Shown: positions 45,701 to 55,980 of the stretch, in pieces
Layout of the letters: each line of letters begins with the position of its first letter
Position numbering within the stretch: position 1 is the first letter of the stretch
Assembly: GCA_034440615.1 (NCBI GenBank)
Contig: JAOTOM010005138.1
Location: 186,001-250,000 of the forward strand
Length of the DNA stretch: 64,000 bases
Source of the DNA: Ashinkailepas kermadecensis
Taxonomy: Eukaryota; Arthropoda; Thecostraca; Neolepadidae
Direction of reading: 5' to 3'
Translations under genes and position numbers: made by a program
Notes under the pieces: model-generated
The model's input: the letters and a program-made list of their open reading frames with translations, nothing else
Told to the model about the DNA's origin: nothing
Databases searched by the model: none

Positions 45701-48573
45701 ACGTAGCCTAGCAGAACCTAGCTTGACCTGTTATTGAAGAAACATATATGCTTTTTATTTCAAAATAAGAATAATACATTCAAATTAAATAACAATTAAC
45801 CTAATCTTATTTAACCAAACATAATCCCTTTGCTTGCTTCATTGAGGTAAAATGTGTGTAAACCTTGTCTTGTGAATACATTTAAGCTCAATAATATCAC
45901 CTAATGCCCATTAAAAAAATCCTACCTGAAAAAATAATCTCAATTTTCCAAATTAAAGAAACCAAACCAAACTGACCCAAACTAGCATAATCTGCTTTGG
46001 AAGAAAAACAATGTTCAGAATATTTGGAAAACTCACCCCCCCTCACCCCCTGAAAAGAGAACATTTCCAACTTGAACAGCAGCATAGGCTAACACCAGCA
46101 TTGCTTTGTGGAGGTAAAATGTGTGTAAAACTTGTGTTCTGAATACCTCAAAGCACAATAATATCATATAACATGCAACTTCTTTCATTTTTTTAAAGAG
46201 AAATAAAGCAAAGCAAAGTAGCATGTATATTTCATGTCTTTAACTTTTATAGTGCAAGAAGTCTTCAGTTTATCATACATGTTATGATTGCATACCATAC
46301 AAACGTTGTTAATTCAGATCTTGAAAGAGGAAAAATAGGTAGGTTTGTGCTTGAAAGTGTCATTGAATTTTTTATGTATTTTGCAATGCAACATTTATGA
46401 ATGTGATTAAGATGAGATCACCACTTATTTCCTCTGTGAATGCTTATTTTTCAGTTGATGACCAAAATAACAGGGTAAAGGGCCTTGGAGTTAGGTAATA
46501 ATGGCATAAAATGTAGCATTACATACCCTAACTGGCAAAACTCCTTGTTAGAAGGATACATGAATAAATTCAAACAATTATTATTTACCAAAATTTTCAA
46601 AGAAAGCCTAACTTAATGTAACCTAACCTAGCCTAAAATGTTTGTGAAAAACAATGTTAGTGTTTTGTGGAAACAAAATTCAAACATTTTACATCAAACA
46701 TCAAACAAAAAGATTTTACAACTTAAAAGACCAAACCAAGTCTAACACCATTGTTTGCTTCATGGACGTAAAATGAATATATAAAACTTGTCTTGTAAAC
46801 ACCATGAAGCCAAACATTATTAATATTGTGTGATGATGCAGGAACTATGTGTGTGCTTCATGACTTTTTGTTAAAGCAGTGCAATGTGAAACTTGGGTGT
46901 TCCAAAATGTGAATCAGCCTATTAATTTCTAGCACAAAATAGTGTTCATCTTGTGCCAGCCTTATGGCAGCCTCTACAAAAAGATGTACCAAAATTTCAG
47001 GACACTAATTGTATTCTTTGGAACATTTGTGGAAGAGGAGCATCTTAAAGACATAAAGACATAAAAGATCAGTGCAACTATGAGCCACATCCTGACTTGT
47101 GTTAGACTCCACTTGCTTGAGTGATGCTCTGCATATTTGGTTCATCCTGACTCAATATATCCCTGGACCAAACCCAGGATCTGTCCCTGCTACAACTGGC
47201 CTAAGATAGTTTGATGGCTCTTAACCTTAAAATGAGGAGGGTTGAAGCAGTGTATGGAATTACTGCCCTGAGGGTTGTTTTATAACAAGCTGTTTTAGAT
47301 GCCAGTGTGAGTTTAGGCAAATTTTTCCAGTGTATGCATGAAGGTCTAATTATGTTTAATGTTGCAATTTATCTTCTGTACCAAGGTGCCAACCAAGAAC
47401 AGGACTTGACACACCTGGCTTCTTTTGATTGCCATGGACATTTTCCAGTTGCATAAGGCAAATGATGTAATTAAATTTGGTGACTATTTTAATCCATGTA
47501 TCCACTCCTATTTGTTATATGGATAAATTAATAGACCAGGAACCTTATAAGTTTGTACAGTGAAGGTTACTGGATATACTTGTACATGTTTGCCATGTTT
47601 GAAGCTTGTGGTGGCATGCCATGTTTGTAGTGTCCGAGCCCAGCCCACCTGGCGGCCGAGCTAGGGGCTCGGTGGTTCTCGCCGAGCCGGTAGATGGCGG
47701 GCCTGTGCGGCCCGACCGGCCGGTGGGCAGTCGAGTATGGAGTCGAGAGCGGGCTAGGGTGCCAGAGCGGCTCTGGCTCATTATGCATTGTGGTATGCAC
47801 CTGTCCTAATGTCAGGCCTGGAGAGCCGCTGCCCGCGCGTGTTCCACGTGTTCGAACGGTGGAGGCAGGAGACAGAACAATTTGAGCTCACATTCATCAT
47901 TATCATTCAATAAATATAAAGCTCCAGGTTCTGACCTTCATGAAATTAGATGGCAACGAGCAGTGTTAAACTTTATTACACAAGTTTGTATTGATTGATT
48001 GAAGATTTCATTTCATTTGATGAAGTTAGATCTATCATGTTCAAGCTATAATTGAAAACTACTATGCACCAACACCTTTATTTGTCATCATTGAGTTGCA
48101 TATGAAGCCAATTTATATGCATATGATACCAAACTGCAGTTATGCCAGTAAAGTTGGCTTCAACACTCACACTGCTTCCTACACAATGGTTCTTGTGCAG
48201 TTAAAATCGGATTTTCTCCCATGCTGCCATATATTTGTATCATTAATTGACCCAAGAAACACTGATTCTGGTATAGTATAGCGTGCGGTAATGAAGCCAA
48301 AGATGTGTTAAAGAGGGAGTAAACTTCATATTGCTTTTATCATCACACTGTGATCTTGGTGTGTGGAATGGTAGGGTTACTTCCCCTCCTGTATCCTAAG
48401 AGATGGCATTGTGCAGACTGGTTGCATGAGTTTGTCATTATCTGTTGCCGGTATTATATGAATAGTATTAGTAAGTATTAGTAAGTATTAGTTGGGCGCT
48501 GTATAACCAATGCAGTTGATGCACCCTAAAACCCAAATAACTAACTAGTAAGTATATGATATAATATTCAGTG

Positions 48574-48645
<72 letters not shown>

Positions 48646-51600
48646 CAGTGTGTGTGTAATATTCAGTGGCAGAGCCTATCAGTATATAATTGGTATGCTG
48701 GATAATGCTTAACAACCATCTTTTATGTATAAATCCTGCACCTCACCCTGCTGGAAGTTCAGGAGGATTGTTGTCAAAGCAATGCTACACAGAGTCTTTC
48801 TAGTAATGTATATCTGCCGAAAATAGTCTCGGAGAGACGTGAATCCGAGCCCGGGACTTCCGATATTTCTCCGTCCGAAGGCGGGTCATACCATTTTACC
48901 ACTGAGCCACATACACAGTGTTAAATTATTCGTGAAATAGGATGGAATATACCACTTCCTGAACACTCAATCGACATCCTTCTCCAAGAATAATCGACAT
49001 CCTGCTTCTCGATGCGTGCTTATGAGTTCTTCTTGTCTCCTTTCTAACAGTACCTCGTTTATAAGTATCATGATGATGCTCTGGATAAGGGATGGTGATA
49101 CACGAACATTTCGCAACGCAATTTCAGGCAAAGGGATTATTCATAATGCGATATGGCATGCAGTGCCATTGTATAGCATAGGCATTTTTTTCGTTATCTC
49201 GAATATAGCTCTTCCTGAATTATGAATATCAAAACAGCTGATGAAGGTACAGTCATAAGTACACCATTGGCTCAAATTTGAGTCTGAAAGACATCAAAAG
49301 CATTTGAAATGACACTACCATGACAAATTTCGACATCCTACTGTGCTCGTTTCGACATCTCACACCCAACGCAAAACCATTATTTTAACACTGCACATAC
49401 ATGACTTCCATCCTCATAATCAGTATGCATTGTTTATGACTTCCTGCATGTCTCGAGCACTGGTCTGGAGGACTGACGCTGCGAACATGCGGTCCGTTGA
49501 ACATTGGAATGCATTCAACATCTACCATCTGCTGTATGACCTATGCAATCGATGCGCCCCTAATTGCAACATCTACTATCTGACACGTCTCGTGCGAAGG
49601 TTGACGACCCGGCCGACTCTGCGTGCAGAGCCGAGCCGGCGGCGCAGACGGAGCCGGCGCTCGACTGCGGCAAGTCGGTCAACTTCACCCACTACGACCA
49701 CCTGGTGGGCGTGTCGCACCGGCAGCACCACCCGCACGCGCCCGAGCCGCACGCCGAGCTCGTGTTCCGGCGACGCTCGGCCGACGCCGCCGCCGACGCG
49801 GTCGACCTCGACCAGCTGGAGAAGAAGCTGCGCCGCTCCAAGCGCGAGGTGAGACCGCCGGCCGGCGGTTCTGATCTGAAGCCTACCGCAATGGCATGTT
49901 TTGGCTGTAAAAGTTCCCTCGCCGCACCTTAGGTGCATTGCTGAACATATGTTTTAAATGCCTGACTCCGTTGGCAAGGTTGCCGCTATATTTCGGCCCT
50001 GGTGGGCTATCTTCGTTTGTCGTAGCAATATACAAGACTGGATTTGTTTCTGGCCCATCGCATGACTGTTCGAGGGTCGCGGTATATCAGTGAGTAGGGC
50101 GTTGGACTCGTGGTCGTAATATTCCGGGTTCGAATCACACAACCGGCGCGACTACCGAGTCCACCCGTGAGCAGTCGGCGTGAGCGGTTGACAGCGCTAT
50201 GTGGTCCAGCAATTGAACGTGGCGTAAATGAACCGACGTTGTTTCTTCTTCCCATGACGAGCCAATCCGAGTGTAGCCTACCACTTGCAGAAGCCGAAAT
50301 CACTGCAGCTGTATAACCAGATAGGAAACTTCTGGCGAATAAAAGGAGACGCTTCCAAGGCGATTGAGTGCTTCCGCAGATCGCTGGCAGTGTCGCCCAA
50401 TAACGCGGAGGTGAGCGGCAGCTGGCTACAAGAGCGCCTGCATGAGTCACCTATTTAGCGGTGCCCTTTTTTCTCTTTTTCCCCTAATGTTGACTCCTGT
50501 TTCGTATGCAGCAGCCTATCCTATTTGTTTGACTACACGCACTATTACAGGCTCGATTGATGCTGGGCTTTCCTTTCGCCAGCCATTCAAAAGTTAGGAC
50601 AGCCAGCTTAGGAATGCCTCGGGATGCCAATACATGTCATTTGTCTGCATATATCCAGTTCACTACAACTGGTTGCATCCCTTTTTGTCTTTTTGTTTGC
50701 AGAAAGACACCTATTTAGACCAAAGACCAAAGGCACCTATTTAGATGCCTTTTCGTGCACACTAAACGGAAGTACGAGGCAACAAGCATGTCATGAACAG
50801 ATAAATGACCATCCATGTCTCGTGTTTGCTAACTGAACCGTGGAATGGTGGTGTGTCGGGGAAAACATTGCTTACGCAGCTTTGCTTCTAAAATCTTGAT
50901 GCTTATTTGAGAAGATGCGCGTTGCCGGCTGGCTTTGACTTGTATTTAGCAGCACGCTATCAATCAACACCTTTGTCTCCTTGGTATTCAGACCCACCAG
51001 TTAGCATCTACCTCTTGGACAGGCGTCCTCCGTATGGTTTTACACTCGCCAAGTCATATTCGAACAGCAACGAATTGAAAATATAGAACCCTTGTGGTGG
51101 TGTCGATTTTCCCTGCCAACGTGCGGTCTGGATGTGTCTTCCCGGCACCGTTGTGTGATGTTCTCTCATGCACGTGGCCAGTGAGCCGTGAATTAAGCTT
51201 CCGTGTCGCCATTTGGTGTCAGTTCTTCATCTCACTTTGCAGTCGGCCGGCGCGTGTTGGTTAGTTTCTCCCCACGTATCGATTGTCGGTGGCGCACGCA
51301 GTCGACGCGCCCCTAAACACCAATTCATCATCATCATCATCATCATCGGTGGCGCACGAGCGCCGCCATGGCCGGCCGGCCGGCACAGATCGGGTGCCGA
51401 CGACGAGGCGCCCGTGACGCGTCTCCGACGTGTGCAGGTGCTGCTGAACCTGGCGCGCGTGCTGTTCAACCTGCAGTACCTGGACGACGCCATTTTCCTG
51501 ACGCGTCGCTCGCTGGAGGTGCAGCCTCCCGACCAGAGCGCTTGGCTGCAGCACTTCACTCTGGGAGAGATACTCAAGGTAGGTCGGCTCCCGGCGGGTG

Positions 51601-54133
51601 GACATTCCCTGCGGGGAGCGTCCAGAACTGGCCGGTGGGTGTTCGCGACACAGTGGAACTGCTGTTCATGGGCAGCTTTCCCAAATTGAGGGGCGTATGG
51701 TTGGGTAGGGCCGCCTGCCATGGTGACATATGGACTGAATGCATGGCCAACTGGGGCAGTCCCAATGTAAGGGTAGTTGGGGACGAGTAGTCTAAGGGTT
51801 AGTTGCCCATCTCACAATCGAAAGATTGTGGGTTCGAGTCTCACCTGTCGCTATTCTTCGCCCGCGACCAATCGGCGTGAGAGATTGGCGACGCCACATG
51901 CCTACGGTCGATGTGTCATAAAACCAGTTACAACCAACCAATGTAATGGTAGCATTTTGCTGAGTCTTCTTTTAAGACCGCTCCCAAATGACAACGAGAA
52001 AGGTCAATTTTCAAGTTTTGTCATAACGAGCTGAATGGCGGTGTTGCACAAGACACGCATCCCTACTTCTACTAGGGTTTTCCGCAAGCTGACAAGCGTG
52101 CATCATTTGAGTGTCAAAATATCGTGTGCAGTAACCAACCTGCGTCTGGGTGTCAACGCCTCTTGAGATGGCTAAGCTGGGGGCTGTACTGGAGTACCCC
52201 CCTCCTCCCCCTACACCCGGCGAGACACGGTGCGCGGAGCCCAGCGATGCCTGTATGGTCTGACGGGTGGCTGTGACAAATCGCAGGTGGATTATGTGTG
52301 CCAAGCAGCGTTTTCAGTGGGCGGTGCCGTGCCTGTAGGCCACCGACGGACGTCCTGTGGACACCATGTACCAAGCAGCGTTGTTCGTGGGCGGTGCCGT
52401 GCCTGGATGCCGCTGACGGACCTTGTTTACCAAGCAGCATTGTCAGTGGGCGGTGCCGTGCCTGGAGCATTCCGACGGTCGTCCGGTTGGCCCTGTGTAC
52501 CAAGCAGCGTCGTGAAGTGAACGATGCCGTGCCTGGAGGACACTAGTGTGCACTTATCGCTCTTGAAATAGTGAAAGCGCATGCGGATGATAAGTCGGTT
52601 GGAAAGTTAGCAGGAAAACACCACCGGTATTTGCCGGTGCATGCGTCTGCTCGTTCCCAGATGTGCCAAGCCGACGTGTCGCTTCAGTGCGACTGGCCGC
52701 GACCGCGTAACAGGAGCGTGCTCCTCGTCCCCAGGAGTACGGCAACTATCAGGAGGCGGAGATGCACCTGCGGCACACCCTGGAGCTGCGTCCGCGTTTC
52801 CAGCCTGCCGAGGCGGCCCTGCTCCAGCTGGAGACGGCGCCCACCACGCGTCTCCACGGATACACCGTGTTCATCATCTGTGTTCTGGTGCGTGCGGGGG
52901 GGGGGATTTTTAGGCGTGCCGGACCATAGAGGTTATTTGCGCCGCCTTTGAAGCGAGGACGTTGAATGTCTGTCTTTAAAGTGAGTTTGCAAACAAATTT
53001 CAGGCAAGTGTACACTTACGTTAAGGGAGTTTTACGTTATAGTTTGTGATGTTTTAGGCGCTGAAGGCGGGGGGCTGAGTGGGGGACATCTCCCTGATGT
53101 CTAAATGATTTCAGTTTGGTGTGTGCGTACGCGCCACCTTTATATATCGCGGTATTTGATGGCTGCTGGCAGCATAAAGCCGGTGAAAGTGCAGTGCATG
53201 GCTGTGCTGGACACGGATCGCGACAACGCTGTCACGTTAAAGGTCCGATTTGCCCCCTATTAAGATGATACAAAGTGCGCCTCCTGGCTTGGGGACTAGT
53301 GGTGGTATTTTCTCGTACAAAGGCGGAATCGGATGTTTATCGACTGGTGTAACGAGGTTTCACCACCCGTATAATACGTGGTGTCCACATTCGCTCTTTT
53401 AATTGAATTATGCTATGTTAAATAGTTGTATAAATATAGGCTTTTGAATTTGTTGTTCAAGTGGCAACCCTAAATCCTCTGACAAGGCGGCTGTCACCAC
53501 TGTAGATGTGACACGTACATAAAATGATAATAATTTCATGACGTCAAAAATGATTACGTTGACGTGATCGGGGTTGCTTTGTCGCCTTGTTCAGTGGGTA
53601 GTAGGCATCGCGGCATCGCTGATAAAGAGAGCGCTAGCGTCGCTGTACCGACAGCTCTTCAGATTGTCGCCCAACTTTCCTAGTTGCATGCGAAATTGTA
53701 CGTCTGGAGATGAGTTTAGGACCTAAACTTGCTCTGCTTTGTGCTAACTATAGGCAGTTAAGCTCACTGTATGAAAACTTCCGAATGCAGTTGTTTGGAA
53801 ACCGAGTTTGGAGCAATCAAGCAATATTAAAATGCTTTATCGCGGCGGCTCCTTGATGCTTCACTTTAGGTTTTGCTGCCACAGGGTATAGATACTTGGA
53901 TCGATCACCAGGTGTCCGTTCTGCACTGATGGATAATGGAACGCTGTCTGCCACAATGTGGTATTTTGAACCCATGCCGACCTGTCTGTCTCGTGGACCA
54001 GGTGTTTTCTGTGCTGTTCTTCATTCTGTCTACGCTGGAGTCGACGTCGAGCGACGACGGCTCGGGCGACCCGGCGCGGCCGGCCCGCTGCGGCGTCCGC
54101 ACCGTCCGCGGCCGCTGGCGGCGCTCCGTCTGA
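42347..54133 (+). CDS. TTC17-related TPR membrane protein, six exons
   Basis: Joining 42347-42708, 49629-49848, 50291-50410, 51438-51578, 52735-52887 and 54002-54133 gives 1128 coding bases, 375 residues plus stop. All introns begin GT and end AG, and all junction phases agree (2,0,0,0,0). The predicted protein has an N-terminal signal peptide (about residues 1-25), a polar linker and one region (residues 134-150) with a Cys and an Asp-His-Leu-Val-Gly-Val-Ser run like those of TTC17. Next come a charged helix (179-194), three TPR-like helix pairs (about 199-232, 235-268, 273-306), one hydrophobic span (about 324-343, across the exon 5/6 junction) and a short basic tail. TPRs are protein-binding scaffolds; the signal peptide plus C-terminal span would place them in the lumen or outside the cell. 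TTC17 proper is much longer, so this is a relative or a short paralogue. The gene sits wholly between the inverted arms. No aataaa is seen within about 1.6 kb of the stop. Confidence 0.72.
43175..43216. repeat. Telomere-like (CCTAA)n/(CCCAA)n tract in intron 1
   Basis: Three cctaa units followed by about six cccaa units. (TTAGG)n is the ancestral arthropod telomere repeat. Scattered cctaacctaa and ttaggttag motifs recur at about 44390, 44770, 46620 and elsewhere in this intron. Confidence 0.85.
43855..43965 (-). mobile_element. tRNA-like SINE head, different family
   Basis: The reverse complement contains gcagttggttaaggcatccg (A-box region) and ggtggcaggttcgaatatcg (B-box region). This is a tRNA-derived promoter without an intact acceptor stem, so a SINE and not a tRNA gene. 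Confidence 0.6.
44170..44326 (+). mobile_element. tRNA-derived SINE, copy 2, with 16-bp target duplication
   Basis: ggacgagtagtctaggggta (A box) and gggttcgagtctcacc (B box), ending in aaccaacaaccaacc. AAAGGCAATCAGTAGG flanks both sides (44154-44169 and 44327-44342) without mismatch, so this insertion is young. Confidence 0.95.
44343..47639. other. AT-rich part of intron 1, no gene seen
   Basis: Low-GC sequence rich in T and A runs with scattered ttaggtta/taacctaa motifs and diverged repeats such as ggtaaatgtgtgctttatgg-like phrases (near 42970, 45140, 45355 and 46340) that suggest old duplicated blocks. No frame with recognisable protein similarity. Confidence 0.45.
47640..47880. other. GC-rich island in intron 1
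   Basis: Sharp rise in GC between AT-rich flanks, with cggccgagc/gctcggtgg and gagccgg elements. It might be a piece of a mobile element (edges tgtagtgtccgagcc... and ...gacagaacaa), but no terminal repeat or duplication could be confirmed. Confidence 0.4.
48579..48641. repeat. (TA)n microsatellite
   Basis: About 31 ta units, flanked by atataatattcagtgt on both sides. Confidence 0.96.
48838..48913 (-). mobile_element. tRNA-like SINE head
   Basis: The reverse complement has TGGCTCAGTGGTAAAATGGT (fits the A-box consensus) and CCCGGGCTCGGATTC (B box). The remaining stems do not pair as a working tRNA. Confidence 0.55.
49629..49848 (+). CDS. TPR gene exon 2: TTC17-like HL-GVS segment
   Basis: Acceptor tgcgtgcag, donor gtgaga. 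Encodes DCGKSVNFTHYDHLVGVSHR, similar to the Cys...His-Leu-x-Gly-Val region that precedes TPR blocks in TTC17, then a His/Arg/Ala-rich part and a charged LEKKLRRSKRE helix. Very GC-rich with strong G/C third positions. The frame is also open upstream of the acceptor, so the exon could be longer. Confidence 0.75.
50085..50260 (+). mobile_element. tRNA-derived repeat just upstream of exon 3
   Basis: ggtatatcagtgagtagggc (A-box region) and ccgggttcgaatcacac (B box), followed by a unique-looking body. The family differs from the ggggacgag SINEs. Edges are approximate because no target duplication was found. Confidence 0.55.
50291..50410 (+). CDS. TPR gene exon 3: first TPR
   Basis: Forty codons, phase 0 at both ends. 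Encodes the helix pair YNQIGNFWRIKGDASKAIECF with TPR-typical Trp/Gly/Ala spacing and a closing Pro-Asn-Asn-Ala. Acceptor cacttgcag lies about 30 bp from the apparent end of a tRNA-derived repeat; donor is gtgagc. Confidence 0.85.
51329..51346. repeat. (ATC)n, six units, between two copies of ggtggcgcacg
   Basis: tcatcatcatcatcatcatc is bounded by cggtggcgcacg at 51289 and 51348, a small direct repeat in intron 3. Confidence 0.85.
51438..51578 (+). CDS. TPR gene exon 4: second TPR
   Basis: Forty-seven codons, phase 0. LLNLARVLFNLQYLDDAIFL is a textbook TPR helix pair followed by SLEVQPPD; the exon ends inside the next repeat (HFTLGEILK). Acceptor gtgtgcag, donor gtaggt. Confidence 0.88.
51777..51937 (+). 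mobile_element. tRNA-derived SINE, copy 3, in intron 4
   Basis: ggggacgagtagtctaaggg and gggttcgagtctcacc boxes; flanks CCAATGTAAGGGTAG (51762-51776) and CCAATGTAATGGTAG (51938-51952) differ at one base. Ends in accagttacaacca. Confidence 0.93.
52301..52520. repeat. ~70-bp tandem repeat in intron 4
   Basis: ccaagcagcg starts at 52301, 52371, 52430 and 52500, each followed by gtgggcggtgccgtgcctg. Unit lengths are 70, 59 and 70 bp. Confidence 0.9.
52735..52887 (+). CDS. TPR gene exon 5: third TPR and start of membrane span
   Basis: Fifty-one codons, phase 0. EYGNYQEAEMHLRHTLELRP completes the third TPR, a capping helix follows, and the hydrophobic YTVFIICVL begins the membrane span. Acceptor gtccccag, donor gtgcgt. 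Confidence 0.88.
52888..54001. other. Intron 5, nothing recognised
   Basis: Starts with a gggggggg run. No repeats or frames recognised apart from ordinary intron sequence. Confidence 0.45.
54002..54133 (+). CDS. TPR gene exon 6: membrane span and tail
   Basis: VFSVLFFILSTLE continues the hydrophobic span across the splice junction; a Ser/Asp/Gly-rich then Arg-rich tail ends at TGA (54131-54133). Acceptor gtggaccag has a modest pyrimidine tract. Confidence 0.82.
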   Translation: MFSVLFFILSTLESTSSDDGSGDPARPARCGVRTVRGRWRRSV

Positions 54134-55306
54134 GGTGCGCCCGGCCGGCCCGCCAAGCGGCCGGCCCCGCACCGCCACTGTCAGCGGATGGCCGACCCCG
54201 TCGTTGCCGACCGCCGGCCGGCTGTCAGCTCTGTCGGACGCCGTGCAGCCACGGTAGCCGTAGCGTCATGAAGCCCAAAAGTTAAATACGACTACCGGCT
54301 CTGTGGCGCCGTCTGTGACGGCGTGCTGGGACTTGAGCGTCGAGTCGGGGTGCGGAAGGTTCGCCAGGTCGGCGGTGTTGGAGCTGGGTGCCATCAAAAT
54401 TGTCATCGCGCGTCGTCGGCTCGGCTGCCGCTCGTCTCGGTTCTCTGACGCAGTTGTATCTGAAAGTGCCGCTCGTCTGGCAAGTTTTTGGCAATTCTGT
54501 TCGTTTTATTGTTCCGTTTTGAAACGCAACGTGACTCACTAACATGCAACAACACGCATCATTATCGATGTTGAGCTGTGATTAATGCTGGGGCGATTCA
54601 GTGACTGTTTTGTTCTTCAATCTAGTCGAAGCTGTGTAGTATTTTGTTAGTTTGTTTCCATAGTTGCATGTATTTTGACAGAACTTTTTAGTTTCGCGTC
54701 TGTAAAGCATTCGTGGGCTTTTAATAGCTTTATTTCGCCTGTGAGCCAGCATGCTCCTTTACTGCCAGTTTCATTTTATTTAGCAGTGTGCCACCCGTCG
54801 TAGCACTACGTGCTTAACTGTAACTTAACGGGCGGAAGAACCCAAGATCTGGACGCACGTGTATTTTTACTTAATGCCTCGCGCCGACTGCATTTTTTGT
54901 TGAGCGCCGCCCACGTGGTGCGGCTGCGATGATGTTTGTGTTTGTATGCGCGCTGATCGGTCGGCCGAAGCGCGCACGCTCGTCTGTGATCTGTTCTGCT
55001 TCCGATTTTGACGGTGTCGGCGTGGACCGCGACTCGCCGCCCTGGACAAAGGCGTGTCGGTCTGGACCGGGAGGTCGTGTCGGCCTGGGCCGAGAGGTGG
55101 CGGCGATGTCGCCGTGATGCTAGTCGATCGCTACCGAAGTGCGGCTCAATACACTGAAAGCTGCACTGGTGTTGGAGCGATTGCAGGACAAATCACCAAG
55201 GCGTCACCACCACACGCCCTCAGATTTTGACTAATGTGGGTTCATGTGGCTGTCGATAAGCCAGATTACAGATTTTTAGTTCCTTGGGTCGCAAGGGTCA
55301 TCGAAA
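54134..55306. other. 3' flank of the TPR gene
   Basis: Begins GC-rich, then mixed. A second GC-rich patch lies at 54900-55110. By eye there is no aataaa before about 55800, so the polyadenylation site is undefined. Confidence 0.4.
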
Positions 55307-55980
55307 TTTTGAAGTAATGGAGATTGTGCATATGGAAATAATGTGTATCTTTTCAATGGCAGCAATTAGCGTCCCAACTTGTACATCATTTGAAGGAGGA
55401 AGTCCTATCCAATACAAATGGTTGTGACTTACTAAGGTTAACTTTAAGCTATGTTAACTTGTGATCTTTTATTGACCTCGTGAGTCGCGACCTTTTTAAT
55501 GTCTTCTTTTCATTTTTTCCTTCTTCACCGATCATCGAGCATTGCTCCATTATTTCGCTAGATGTTGGCGCCCATATTTGTCTATAGAGCTCAGGGGCGT
55601 CGCCACCTGGGGGGGCAGAGGGGGGCAGTCGCCCCTCCTGCCGTGAGACTGGGGGCGCCCCACACCCACCCCCAGGGGCGACGCCCCTGAGCTCTATAGA
55701 CAAATATGGGCGCCAACATCTAGCGAAATAATTGAGCAATGCTCGATGATCGGTGAAGAAGGGAAAAATGAAAAGAAGACATTAAAAAGGTCGCGACTCA
55801 CGAGGTCAATAAAAGATCACAAGTTAACATAGCTTAAAGTTAACCTCGGTAAATCACAACCATTTATATTGTATTGGATAGGACTTCCTCCTTCAAATGA
55901 TGTACAAGTTGGGACGCTAATTGCTGCCATTGATAGGATACACATTATTTCCATATGCACAATCTCCGTTACTTCAAAAT
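55307..55980. mobile_element. Long hairpin (foldback) element, ~300-bp arms
   Basis: Left arm 55307-55604 and right arm 55677-55980 are reverse complements with only a few small differences; the central 72 bp is GC-rich. The arm tips at the centre read TCAGGGGCGTCGCC and GGCGACGCCCCTGA, a hAT-like terminus turned inward. The right arm abuts the GAGGCC-rich array of the large element. Confidence 0.93.

Noticed and set aside
39952..51937. tRNA genes at the A-box/B-box hits
   Set aside because: Promoter boxes are present, but acceptor and other stems do not pair, and three copies have SINE tails and target duplications.
53861..54285. Antisense and alternate-frame open frames over exon 6
   Set aside because: Shadows of the GC-rich exon 6 and its flank; the frame continuing the membrane span is the supported one.
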